Source of the DNA: Pseudomonadota bacterium
GTDB taxonomy: Bacteria > Pseudomonadota > Alphaproteobacteria > Rhizobiales > Xanthobacteraceae
Length of the DNA stretch: 9,370 nt
NCBI GenBank assembly: GCA_021779635.1
Contig: JAJYAH010000210.1
Coordinates: forward strand, 1-9,370
Direction: 5' to 3'
Shown here: positions 1 to 5,807 of the stretch, piece by piece
How the letters are laid out: every line of letters begins with the position of its first letter
Position numbering within the stretch: the stretch's first letter is position 1
Translations under genes and position numbers: made by a program
The notes under the pieces: model-generated
Told to the model about the DNA's origin: nothing
Seen by the model: the letters and a program-made list of their open reading frames with translations, nothing else
Database searches by the model: none

Positions 1-1051
1 GCTTATCGTTGCCGTTTTTCTGCACCATCACCTTAATCGGTTCGGGGCTGGCGAGCTTGACCGAACGGCTGTCGCCACCGAATACCTTGGCATAGCCGAC
101 CGGCTGCTGAGCCGCGAACAGGGTGCGCGCCTCGAAATTGCGAAATCCCCATTCCAGCATTTTTTTCGCTTCGGACGCACGGTCTTCTGAATCATCGAGG
201 CCGTTGAGGACGACGATCAAGCGTATCCCGTTCTGCACGGCTGAACCGACCATGCCGTAGCCGCCGTCTTTGGTATAGCCGGTCTTGAGCCCGTCGGCTC
301 CCTCGAGCGAACCCAGCAGCGGATTGCGGTTCGATTGCCGGATCTTGTTCCAGGTGAATTCCCGTTCGTTGAACAGTTTGTAGAATTCGGGATAGGTCTG
401 GATGATATACCGTGCAAGCTTGGCGAGTTCACGCACCGTCATCTTGTTGCCGGGGTCGGGCAGTCCGTTCGAATTGGCAAAGGTTGATTGCGTCAAGCCG
501 AGTTCGCGCGCGCGCTTGGTCATCTTGTCCGCAAAGGCGCGCTCACTGCCGGCGATCCCCTCCGCCAGCACAATACAGGCATCATTGCCGCTCTGAATGA
601 TGGCGCCGTGCAACAGGTCGTCCACGGCAATCCTGCTGTGCAGGATGGCAAACATGGTCGAGCCGCCTGCGGGCGCGCCGCCCCTGCGCCAGGCATTTTC
701 GCTGACAGGATATTCGTCGCTCAGCTTGACCTCGCCTTGCTGGATGGCATGGAAGACCACCTCGGCGGTCATCAGCTTCATCATGCTGGATGGCGCCCTC
801 GGCTCATCCGCATTCTTCTCGAACAGCACGCTGCCGCTGGAGGCTTCGATCAGGATCGCGGTCGGCGCGTCGCCGTCGAAGCCACCCTCTTCCTTCTTGG
901 CGCCCTGCACGCTGTTGTTGGCGGCGTACACCATGCCGCCCCACCCGACGGCTGCGACAACGACGCCCGCGATCAGGCGGCGCCAAACCGATGCCGTGGC
1001 AAAGCTGGATTTACGCGAGAGGGATATTTCGACTGCCATTGGCGCTGCCAT
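1..1051 (-). CDS. dac: D-alanyl-D-alanine carboxypeptidase (penicillin-binding protein, peptidase family S11), C-terminus cut by window edge
   Basis: The enzyme trims the terminal D-Ala from peptidoglycan pentapeptides in the periplasm. The gene runs off the window, so 350 codons are visible and there is no stop. Residues 23-43 form a hydrophobic signal segment ending in VYA, so it is exported. All three active-site motifs of the penicillin-binding fold are present: SMMK (nucleophile Ser89, Lys92), SGN at 154-156 and KTG at 256-258. The catalytic domain ends near residue 310, and the visible tail (SVKLASPEPIKVMVQ) looks like the start of the PBP5-type C-terminal domain. An in-frame TAG lies four codons upstream of the chosen ATG, so the start is either this Met or Met5 (position 1039). 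No strong ribosome binding site is visible for either. It is divergent from the epoxide hydrolase gene. In rhizobia dac is, from general knowledge, often near rlpA, which also occurs in this window. DacF/DacC-like; the exact subfamily is not resolved. Confidence 0.95.
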   Translation of the reverse strand, partial: MAAPMAVEISLSRKSSFATASVWRRLIAGVVVAAVGWGGMVYAANNSVQGAKKEEGGFDGDAPTAILIEASSGSVLFEKNADEPRAPSSMMKLMTAEVVFHAIQQGEVKLSDEYPVSENAWRRGGAPAGGSTMFAILHSRIAVDDLLHGAIIQSGNDACIVLAEGIAGSERAFADKMTKRARELGLTQSTFANSNGLPDPGNKMTVRELAKLARYIIQTYPEFYKLFNEREFTWNKIRQSNRNPLLGSLEGADGLKTGYTKDGGYGMVGSAVQNGIRLIVVLNGLDDSEDRASEAKKMLEWGFRNFEARTLFAAQQPVGYAKVFGGDSRSVKLASPEPIKVMVQKNGNDK

Positions 1052-1131
1052 GAAGCTCGCGTTCTAACAGTTGGAAGTCGCGCAAACAACACGCCGCTTG
1101 CGGGGGCTCGCCGTGCCGGGATTCAATTGCG

Positions 1132-1149
1132 GGGGTGTTCAAACACCCC
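1132..1149. promoter_or_regulatory. Perfect 18-bp palindrome in the divergent dac/ephA spacer, candidate operator
   Basis: GGGGTGTTCAAACACCCC is a perfect inverted repeat. It lies 56 bases before the epoxide hydrolase ATG and 80 bases before the dac ATG. No T-run follows on either strand, so it is not a terminator. A position between two divergent genes suits a dimeric repressor such as a TetR- or GntR-type protein, but no such regulator gene is in the window. The symmetry is seen; the operator role is inferred. Confidence 0.4.
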
Positions 1150-1205
1150 TATCGTGCCGACCTTACGGATAGCCAACAAAATCTCCGAAACAAGGCGGAA
1201 AAGCG

Positions 1206-2171
1206 ATGCCATCCTCACGCACCATTTCCGCCAACGGGATCGAGATATTCCTGCTCGAACAGGGCGAAGGTCCGCTGGTGGTGCTTTGCCACGGCTGGCC
1301 GGAATTATCCTATTCCTGGCGGCATCAAATCCCGGCGATTGCTGCGGCGGGCTACCATGTCGTCGCACCGGATATGCGCGGTTTCGGCCGGACCAGTGCA
1401 CCTGCGGATATCGCCGCCTACAGCATCTTCGATCACGTCGGCGATATGGTTGCCCTCGTTGCCGCACTTGGAAAAAAGCAGGCCTGCGTCGTCGGTCATG
1501 ACTGGGGCGCCCCGGTTGCCTGGCACGCGGCGATGTTCCGCCCCGATATTTTCTCCGCGGTTGCCGGCTTGAGCGTTCCCCCGCCGTTCCGCGGGCGTGG
1601 CCGGCCGCTCGATACCTTGCGTCAGGGTGGTATCACCAATTTCTATTGGCAGTATTTTCAGGCGCCCGGTGTTGCCGAGCGCGAGTTCGAACGCGATATC
1701 GATGTCACGATGCGAACCCTGCTTGGGCGCGGATTTTCCGATCCGGCTGCCTCATTGTTCGTCGAGGACGGCAAGGGATTCCTCGGCGACGCCAGCGCGA
1801 CCAGACCGTTGCCGGACTGGCTGACCGAGACCGACCTTGCCTATTTCAGCGAGGCCTACCGCAAGTCGGGCTTCCACGGCGGATTGAACTGGTACCGCAA
1901 CCTTGATCGCAACTGGGAATTGACCGCGCCGTGGCAAGACGCGCAGATCAGCCAGCCGTCACTGTTCATTGCCGGATCGAACGATTCCGTCATCACCGGC
2001 TTGATTGGCGCCAAGCGCGTCGCCGACATGGAGCGGGTTCTGCCCAACCTCAGGCAAAAGCTCATCATCGACGGCGCCGGGCATTGGGTCCAGCAGGAAC
2101 GCGCCGATGAGGTCAACGCAGCCTTGATTGCTTTTCTGCGGGATAACGGTCGCGAAAAACGGGCTCAATAG
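1206..2171 (+). CDS. Alpha/beta hydrolase, soluble epoxide hydrolase type
   Basis: Predicted cytoplasmic epoxide hydrolase (321 aa) that opens epoxides to diols through an aspartyl ester intermediate. The N-terminal half carries HGWP (29-32, oxyanion hole), DMRGFGRT (56-63) and the nucleophile elbow GHDWGA with Asp99, where esterase relatives have Ser. The lid carries the two tyrosines that polarise the epoxide in this family: Tyr150 in FYWQYFQAPGVAE and Tyr230 in LNWYRN. Asp260 (AGSNDSV) and His293 (GAGHWVQ) complete the charge-relay system. Length is normal for EphA-like bacterial enzymes. The ATG follows a purine-rich stretch (AAGGCGGAAAAGCG) that can serve as the ribosome binding site. 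Its last codons overlap rlpA tail to tail by 7 bases. The substrate is not predictable. Haloalkane dehalogenase is a related alternative, but the two lid tyrosines and the HGWP favour epoxide hydrolase. Confidence 0.9.
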   Translation: MPSSRTISANGIEIFLLEQGEGPLVVLCHGWPELSYSWRHQIPAIAAAGYHVVAPDMRGFGRTSAPADIAAYSIFDHVGDMVALVAALGKKQACVVGHDWGAPVAWHAAMFRPDIFSAVAGLSVPPPFRGRGRPLDTLRQGGITNFYWQYFQAPGVAEREFERDIDVTMRTLLGRGFSDPAASLFVEDGKGFLGDASATRPLPDWLTETDLAYFSEAYRKSGFHGGLNWYRNLDRNWELTAPWQDAQISQPSLFIAGSNDSVITGLIGAKRVADMERVLPNLRQKLIIDGAGHWVQQERADEVNAALIAFLRDNGREKRAQ

Positions 2172-2177
2172 AGCCCG
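2155..2177 (-). terminator. Intrinsic terminator of rlpA embedded in the 3' end of the epoxide hydrolase gene
   Basis: Read on the minus strand, a 7-bp stem (CGGGCTC / GAGCCCG, 2177-2171 and 2166-2160) with loop TATT is followed at once by TTTTT (2159-2155). The rlpA stop TGA (2167-2165) and the hydrolase stop TAG (2169-2171) both lie inside the hairpin. The T-run is the complement of the AAAAA within the hydrolase's Glu-Lys codons near its C-terminus. No T-run follows on the plus strand, so it should act in one direction only. Confidence 0.75.
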
Positions 2178-3103
2178 CGCCCGGCCAGCACTTCGCTCGG
2201 TCCGTGCGGGTCGACTGGCGCATAGGCGGAAACCGGCCTGGCGCCGGAGGCATAACGACTGTCATCTTCGTACGATACGGCGCGCGGGTTTTCGAGAACG
2301 CGACCGCTGGAACGCGTGCGGGCGGAGGCGGACATTTCCGACGTTGCGTTGATCGACGCGTAATCGGCCTGGGTATTGCCGAGGCTGTAAGGCCGCCCTT
2401 CGGGCATCGGAACCTCGCCCCGGATCGCGCGGCCCGAGGACGGCGCCTCCGGAACGAACGGACGGGCGGAGGCAACCCGAACCAGTGACGGCGACGGCGC
2501 CGGCACACCGGTGCGCAAGGTCGCGATCAGCTGACGGTCGTCGGATCCTTCGAGCGGCGCCCGGCCGACATACTCGACCCGCACCCGCGCGACGCCGTTG
2601 CCCTTGAATTCCAGGAGCTCGGCGGCCCGGCTGGAGACGTCCATCAGCCGGTTGCCGTGATAAGGTCCCCGGTCATTGACGCGAACGATCAGCGATTTGC
2701 CGTTGGAAAGATTGGTCACTCGCGCATAGCAGGGCATCGGCAGGGTCGGATGGGCGGCGGTCAGCGACGCCATGTCGAACACTTCGCCGTTGGCGGTCAG
2801 CCGGCCGTGGAAATCGTCGCCATACCAAGAGGCCAGCCCCTCCTCTCGATAGTGAGGGTCCTCTTCCGGAACGTAGACCCGGCCAGCGACGGTATAGGGT
2901 TTGCCGACGCGGTAGGTGCCGCCGCCCTTGGGCACGGGCTCGCCAAACGCCACCACGCGCGGGCTGCTGGAAACGCCATATCTGGGGTCAATGTTGCTGC
3001 CAAATTTGCCCGAGGACGCGCAATTGGCGACGACAAGGCATGCCGCTACGGCCGCAACGCCGCGCGCCGCCCGTAGAACCGGATCTGACCGTCGAATCCC
3101 CAT
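2165..3103 (-). CDS. rlpA: RlpA-like septal ring lytic transglycosylase (putative lipoprotein)
   Basis: RlpA enzymes cleave stem-peptide-free glycan strands at the septum during daughter-cell separation. The protein (312 aa from ATG 3103) starts with a basic, hydrophobic export segment (about residues 11-27) ending at Cys28. The lipobox is imperfect (VANC, Asn at -1), so lipidation is likely but not certain. The double-psi beta-barrel domain spans about residues 88-190 and keeps the catalytic-type residues seen in studied RlpA proteins: Glu107 (TANGE), His118 (TAAHPTLP) and Asp144 (VNDRGPY). The rest, to residue 312, is Ser/Arg/Pro-rich with no SPOR domain, unlike E. coli RlpA. A TTG three codons upstream (3112) directly follows an in-frame stop. 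I prefer the ATG, which has a weak GGGG stretch ahead of it. The gene ends inside its own terminator hairpin and overlaps the convergent hydrolase gene by 7 bases. Confidence 0.92.
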   Translation of the reverse strand: MGIRRSDPVLRAARGVAAVAACLVVANCASSGKFGSNIDPRYGVSSSPRVVAFGEPVPKGGGTYRVGKPYTVAGRVYVPEEDPHYREEGLASWYGDDFHGRLTANGEVFDMASLTAAHPTLPMPCYARVTNLSNGKSLIVRVNDRGPYHGNRLMDVSSRAAELLEFKGNGVARVRVEYVGRAPLEGSDDRQLIATLRTGVPAPSPSLVRVASARPFVPEAPSSGRAIRGEVPMPEGRPYSLGNTQADYASINATSEMSASARTRSSGRVLENPRAVSYEDDSRYASGARPVSAYAPVDPHGPSEVLAGRGLY

Positions 3104-3624
3104 GCGCCCCAATTACCATTCCATCGGCCGCATGCCTACTTGAGGCGCACAGCCGCTACACGTCCCCAATGCAGCCCATTTCCGCACCAAGATATGAATA
3201 TATCGCAGCCCGAACACGGCGGAAATGGGGAGAGCTTGGTGGTGGTGAATTAATGGTTGCATTAGATGGCTGCCGTGCGGAGCCTTCGAGCGCTCCATTC
3301 GCTGGGGCTGGTTGAGCCCAGCCGCGCCCCCGCCATGCCTCAGAATATTCGGCGGCGAGGTTCGCGGCGGAAGCGTATCGGAGTGGGCTCAAGGCGCCGT
3401 GTTGAACGCTCCCGGCGACCGTGACGATCGAGTCCATTATCAGCAAAACCACATGATTTTCAAAGGACAGCGCCTTGCCCTTCATGTTGTTTCGTACGTC
3501 GGATAGCACCTTATTGTGCTGCGGCTAGCTCCGAGGTTAGGTGGAGCCCTTGCCGCGTATCCCGTATTTTTGACCAAAATCCCGGCTATCAAAACTCCGA
3601 ATGCAATTTTGGGACAGTCCAACG
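3104..3624. other. Gene-poor stretch between rlpA and the small lipoprotein ORF
   Basis: About 520 bases with no gene I can recognise. The rlpA promoter should lie in its left part. An AT-rich near-palindrome, GATATGAATATATC (about 3190-3203), is the most promoter-like patch. A small minus-strand frame (3156-3485 from an ATG, or a GTG at 3509) reads MKGKALSFENHVVLLIMDS and onward, but it has no ribosome binding site, no domain, and a low-complexity second half, so I do not call it. GGCTGG/CCAGCC around 3303-3322 can form a short hairpin without a T-run. Confidence 0.5.
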
Positions 3625-3966
3625 ATGCGTCGCGTGTTTTTCGGACTGATATTTTTTTCGCTAACGGCCTGCAGCGGTGCTTTCGCCGGTGAAGCACCGG
3701 CGCCCGGCTCAAACCCCGGCATTTCGCTGGAAAAGCCGTCGCCGGAAGGGCAAGTCAATCCTTCCGAGAGCCGCAAGCGGGCCGCAAGAGCCCACCCTGA
3801 AGCGCATTCCGGACCGCGGTCGTTACCGCTCTCGTCGGCGGCGGCCTACGCGTCTGAGCATGCAACCAGCCTGCCGATTTCGTCGCCTCCCAATCCGGCG
3901 TCGCCTCCGAGCACTTCGTGGACCGGCTTTTACGTGGGAGCCGGCGCCGGCGCGGCTCGTCCATAG
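3625..3966 (+). CDS. Small putative lipoprotein ending in an outer-membrane-protein start motif (possibly truncated)
   Basis: I do not recognise this 113-aa protein as a whole. From ATG 3625 it begins MRRVFFGLIFFSLTAC, a short basic and hydrophobic signal with a canonical lipobox (LTAC, Cys16). A disordered Pro/Ser/Ala-rich region fills residues 20-95. Residues 99-105 read WTGFYVG, the hallmark first strand of Omp25/Omp31-type porin-like beta-barrels of rhizobia, but the frame stops eight residues later after GAGAARP. The neighbouring frames show no clear continuation of the barrel, so this is either a complete small protein with a borrowed motif or the 5' remnant of a lost outer membrane protein gene. 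A GGGACAG about 12 bases upstream could be the ribosome binding site. An earlier ATG at 3601 would spoil the signal peptide. Confidence 0.5.
   Translation: MRRVFFGLIFFSLTACSGAFAGEAPAPGSNPGISLEKPSPEGQVNPSESRKRAARAHPEAHSGPRSLPLSSAAAYASEHATSLPISSPPNPASPPSTSWTGFYVGAGAGAARP
3684..3702. repeat. 8-bp-stem inverted repeat inside the small lipoprotein ORF
   Basis: CGCCGGTG AAG CACCGGCG is a perfect 8-bp stem with a 3-base loop. It falls just after the lipobox codons. There is no T-run, so it is an RNA hairpin candidate rather than a terminator. It may simply reflect GC-rich coding sequence. Confidence 0.4.
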
Positions 3967-4046
3967 CTGGCGCTGGTCTTTCTGGCTCTGAGGTAAGGAA
4001 AACCCCACCGGATCTCGCTGGCGGGCTTGCGTTACTATCGGCTAGA

Positions 4047-4277
4047 TCAGCCGCACACCTGAACGCGTCGTATTCGCCAGCCGTGGTGCGTCATGATGCG
4101 ATGCGCAACCAGGCGACAGTTGCCGCCTTCTTCGTAGTTTCCACCGAAGCTTGCGGGGTAGCCGCCCCCGGCGCCGAAACCGCCGACTCCGACGCCGCCT
4201 CCCCGGGCCGAAGCGCCAGTCGCAGAACCCAAGCCAACCACGGCAACAGCCATCAACGCCAAAATCGTTTTGCGCAA
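4047..4277 (-). CDS. Small secreted Gly-rich protein with a two-cysteine C-terminal module (paralogue A)
   Basis: A 76-aa exported protein of unknown function. The start is TTG at 4277, decided by a strong ribosome binding site (AGGAGAGG, 4 bases before it). An in-frame upstream extension has no such site. Residues 1-24 (MRKTILALMAVAVVGLG...GASA) form a Sec signal peptide with cleavage expected after ASA. Residues 25-53 are Gly-rich. The C-terminal module Cys54-RLVAHRIMTHHGWRIRRVQV-Cys75 is shared with the next gene, with identical cysteine spacing (21), which suggests a disulfide-closed basic loop in the periplasm or outside the cell. It is followed on the same strand, further upstream, by its paralogue. 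Leader and start codon context are also duplicated, so the pair arose by tandem duplication. Confidence 0.78.
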   Translation of the reverse strand: MRKTILALMAVAVVGLGSATGASARGGGVGVGGFGAGGGYPASFGGNYEEGGNCRLVAHRIMTHHGWRIRRVQVCG

Positions 4278-4350
4278 GTTACCTCTCCTCGTTTGCGTCG
4301 TCGCACCCGCGGCAAATTCACCGATTGACAGGTAATATGTTTCATTAACC
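4278..4350 (-). promoter_or_regulatory. Conserved leader of paralogue A, with ribosome binding site
   Basis: Read on the minus strand from 4350 this segment starts GGTTAATGAAACATATTA, contains GGTGCGACGACG and ends in CGAGGAGAGGTAAC before the TTG. It aligns almost without gaps to the segment upstream of paralogue B (4808-4879). Conservation concentrates in GGTTNATGAAAC, in TGCGACGAC and in the AGGAGAG ribosome binding site. The first block could be a promoter element of an alternative sigma factor or an operator. That reading is inference. Confidence 0.5.
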
Positions 4351-4402
4351 CGGAAATGCCCGCACCAGTAAAAAAACCGACGATTGCCAGACGGGGTTGA
4401 AT

Positions 4403-4423
4403 TTTGCACGTGACGTTTGCACG
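4403..4423. repeat. Short direct repeat TTTGCACG, two copies 13 bases apart
   Basis: TTTGCACG occurs at 4403-4410 and 4416-4423 in the spacer between the two Gly-rich paralogues. It could be a paired binding site on one face of the helix or chance. Nothing else supports a role. Confidence 0.2.
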
Positions 4424-4453
4424 AGCGGGCGTCCCTCCATCATTCGCTACCCA

Positions 4454-4807
4454 TTATTCGCAGACATCCACGTTGCGTACTCGCCAGCCGGACGATGTCA
4501 TCACGCGCTGCCGAGCCAAGTGGCAACCGCCGTAGCCGTCATCGCCATAGGGATAGCCGTAGGGGTAAGCATAACCGTAAGGATATCCGTAGCCGTAGTA
4601 GCCGCCATAGTATCCGAAACCGAAGCCTGCCAATCCGAGACCGTAGCCATATCCGCCATAGCCTCCTCGCCAACCGCCTCCGTGGAAACCGCCGCCGCCA
4701 AAGCCGTGGCCGCCGCCAGCGAACCCACCCCCGCGGGCCGATGCGCCGGTTGCTGCGCCACAACCAACCGCGGCGACGGTGATGAAAGTCAAAATCGTCT
4801 TATGCAA
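4454..4807 (-). CDS. Small secreted Gly/Tyr-rich protein with a two-cysteine C-terminal module (paralogue B)
   Basis: A 117-aa exported protein of unknown function and paralogue of the gene at 4047-4277. The TTG start at 4807 is set by AGGAGAG five bases upstream. Residues 1-24 are the signal peptide (MHKTILTFITVAAVGCG...GASA). Residues 25-60 are Gly-rich with His and Phe. Residues 64-89 are a tandem Gly-Tyr/Pro-Tyr tract (YYGYGYPYGYAYPYGYPYG), absent from paralogue A. Cys95-HLARQRVMTSSGWRVRNVDV-Cys116 repeats the shared module, with the same spacing of 21. Databases may call such tracts sulfur globule protein because of the GYGYPYG composition. I see no sulfur-oxidation context, and the label would rest on composition alone. 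A surface or envelope structural role is a guess. Confidence 0.8.
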   Translation of the reverse strand: MHKTILTFITVAAVGCGAATGASARGGGFAGGGHGFGGGGFHGGGWRGGYGGYGYGLGLAGFGFGYYGGYYGYGYPYGYAYPYGYPYGDDGYGGCHLARQRVMTSSGWRVRNVDVCE

Positions 4808-4879
4808 CTTACTCTCCTGGTCATTGTCGTCGCATCCATGACAACTCAAGCATTTGAAGAACTAAACGTTTCATAAACC
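4808..4879 (-). promoter_or_regulatory. Conserved leader of paralogue B, with ribosome binding site
   Basis: On the minus strand it begins GGTTTATGAAACGTTTAG at 4879, contains GGATGCGACGAC and ends in CAGGAGAGTAAG before the TTG. The spacing of these blocks to the start codon is the same as in the leader of paralogue A, to within one base. This supports duplication of gene plus promoter and retention of shared control. Confidence 0.5.
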
Positions 4880-5129
4880 GGATCTTGGAACCAGATGTCG
4901 ACTGAGGACCGGCATCCAGATGCGTGCGGAAGACAAGCGGAAAAAGGACGCCGCGAAGGCAATGCGGCCAAGCGAAGAGTTCGGCTGCCAAGGGCGAAGA
5001 AGCCTGAGCCACCGGCCGGTTGAAAATCCAGCGCAGCGCCAGTCGAAGCAGGCCGATTCCACGCGTAGGCGCACCGGACCGGCGCTGGTGACAGCGCCGT
5101 TTTCTGTTTGGTACCATCCCGGCTGAAAA
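4880..5129. other. Intergenic stretch without a recognisable gene
   Basis: About 250 bases (322 counting the paralogue B leader) between the Gly-rich gene and the Tat-type gene. Several short frames cross it on both strands, but none has a ribosome binding site, a domain or a believable composition. Its only clear structures are the hairpin at 5080-5099 and the small hairpin at 5121-5135. Confidence 0.5.
5080..5108 (+). terminator. Strong hairpin followed by a T-rich tract, plus-strand terminator shape
   Basis: CGGCGCTG GTGA CAGCGCCG is an 8-bp stem with a 4-base loop, followed by TTTTCTGTTT on the plus strand. No plus-strand gene ends here. It lies 22 bases or more past the stop of the minus-strand Tat-type gene, where the same hairpin without a T-run could mark or protect that transcript's 3' end. 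It may also block antisense read-through into that gene. Confidence 0.5.
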
Positions 5130-5135
5130 TCAGCC
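5121..5135. repeat. Perfect inverted repeat over the stop codon of the Tat-type gene
   Basis: GGCTGA AAA TCAGCC is a 6-bp stem with a 3-base loop. The TGA stop of the minus-strand gene at 5130-5132 is part of the stem. There is no T-run on the minus strand, so termination here alone is doubtful. Confidence 0.45.
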
Positions 5136-5807
5136 GCCCGCGCAGTAGGTGCAGCCGGCCTCCTGCGCGCGATTCACCCCCCACGTTCCGGATGGAATGA
5201 TGGTGATGCCCGGGACCACATTTGCCGCCCATTCCTTCGCGGCTTCGTCCGCGCTCACACCGGCGTTGCCGGCGAGCATCTTGCTCTGCACATGCAGCGC
5301 AAGGTTGCAGCCGCCGATCACCGTGCCGTTCGCGAGTAACCGGTCGATCGCCATATCGTCGACCAGAAGCACGCCGGACTTCGGATGCAGGAACGGATTC
5401 TTGACCGCCGGCGCCTTGGTCTCCGGATCGAGGATATTGAATGACTCCCCGATCTTGTATTTTTGCCACATCTCGTTGCCGAGCGCGATCGGGAATGCAC
5501 CGTGGCGCAGGACGATGACCGCCGTCGCGGCAAACGAGCTCGCGCTCGGCGGTCCGTGCGGCACCAGGAACGAATAGGCGAACGCAAGCGGGAATCCGGC
5601 GTTGGCCGCGTAGGCGTCCACCACCTGACGATGACGTCCCTTCAGCACTCCCGGCCAGTCCGGCCCGTCGGATGGCGGTGCCGCGGTTTCTGCGCGCACC
5701 GGCGTTGCTGCAACCCCCGCGAGCGCGAGTACCATCGCGCCGGCGAAACGGCCGAATAAACCCCGGCGGGGCATCATGTCGGTCATGTCGTGTATGAGAT
5801 CGGTCAT
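5130..5807 (-). CDS. Exported protein with Tat-type signal and C-terminal CxxC, DsrE-like pattern
   Basis: A 225-aa exported protein. The ATG at 5807 is chosen because GGAGGA stands five bases upstream. The same frame continues upstream without such a site. Arg14-Arg15 followed by GLFGRFAG and a hydrophobic stretch ending VRA (37-39) is a plausible twin-arginine signal, with cleavage before Glu40. The mature part has a repeated alpha/beta pattern: a strand plus ATAVIVLRHGAFPIAL, LLVDDMAIDRLLANGTVIGGCNLAL, then VVPGITIIPSGTWGVNRAQEAGCTYC. That order (a strand ending in HG, a small-residue strand with Cys167, and a final Gly-rich loop plus helix) resembles DsrE/DsrF-like proteins, but I cannot confirm the family. 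Cys219 and Cys222 form a CxxC four residues from the end, suggesting a redox or metal role in the periplasm. No operon partner is visible. Confidence 0.8.
   Translation of the reverse strand: MTDLIHDMTDMMPRRGLFGRFAGAMVLALAGVAATPVRAETAAPPSDGPDWPGVLKGRHRQVVDAYAANAGFPLAFAYSFLVPHGPPSASSFAATAVIVLRHGAFPIALGNEMWQKYKIGESFNILDPETKAPAVKNPFLHPKSGVLLVDDMAIDRLLANGTVIGGCNLALHVQSKMLAGNAGVSADEAAKEWAANVVPGITIIPSGTWGVNRAQEAGCTYCAGG

Noticed and set aside
488..1501. Long plus-strand frame of 337 codons
   Set aside because: It runs antisense through dac, whose three penicillin-binding motifs are intact, and out of frame through the epoxide hydrolase. Its composition is Arg/Ala-rich with no domain.
3156..3509. 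Possible 108-118 residue minus-strand protein
   Set aside because: No ribosome binding site before GTG 3509 or ATG 3485, no domain, and a disordered second half. Kept only as a remark in the intergenic entry.
4278..4409. N-terminal extension of Gly-rich paralogue A to an upstream ATG
   Set aside because: AGGAGAGG before TTG 4277 and the matching arrangement in paralogue B fix the start. The extension is the conserved leader.
4454..4807. Sulfur globule protein as a name for Gly-rich paralogue B
   Set aside because: The similarity is only compositional (GYGYPYG). There is no sulfur-oxidation gene nearby, and the conserved part is the Cys module, not the repeat.
3600..5130. CRISPR array or phase-variable repeats in the Gly-rich region
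   Set aside because: The repetition comes from Gly/Tyr codons of one gene. There are no equal spacers and no cas genes.
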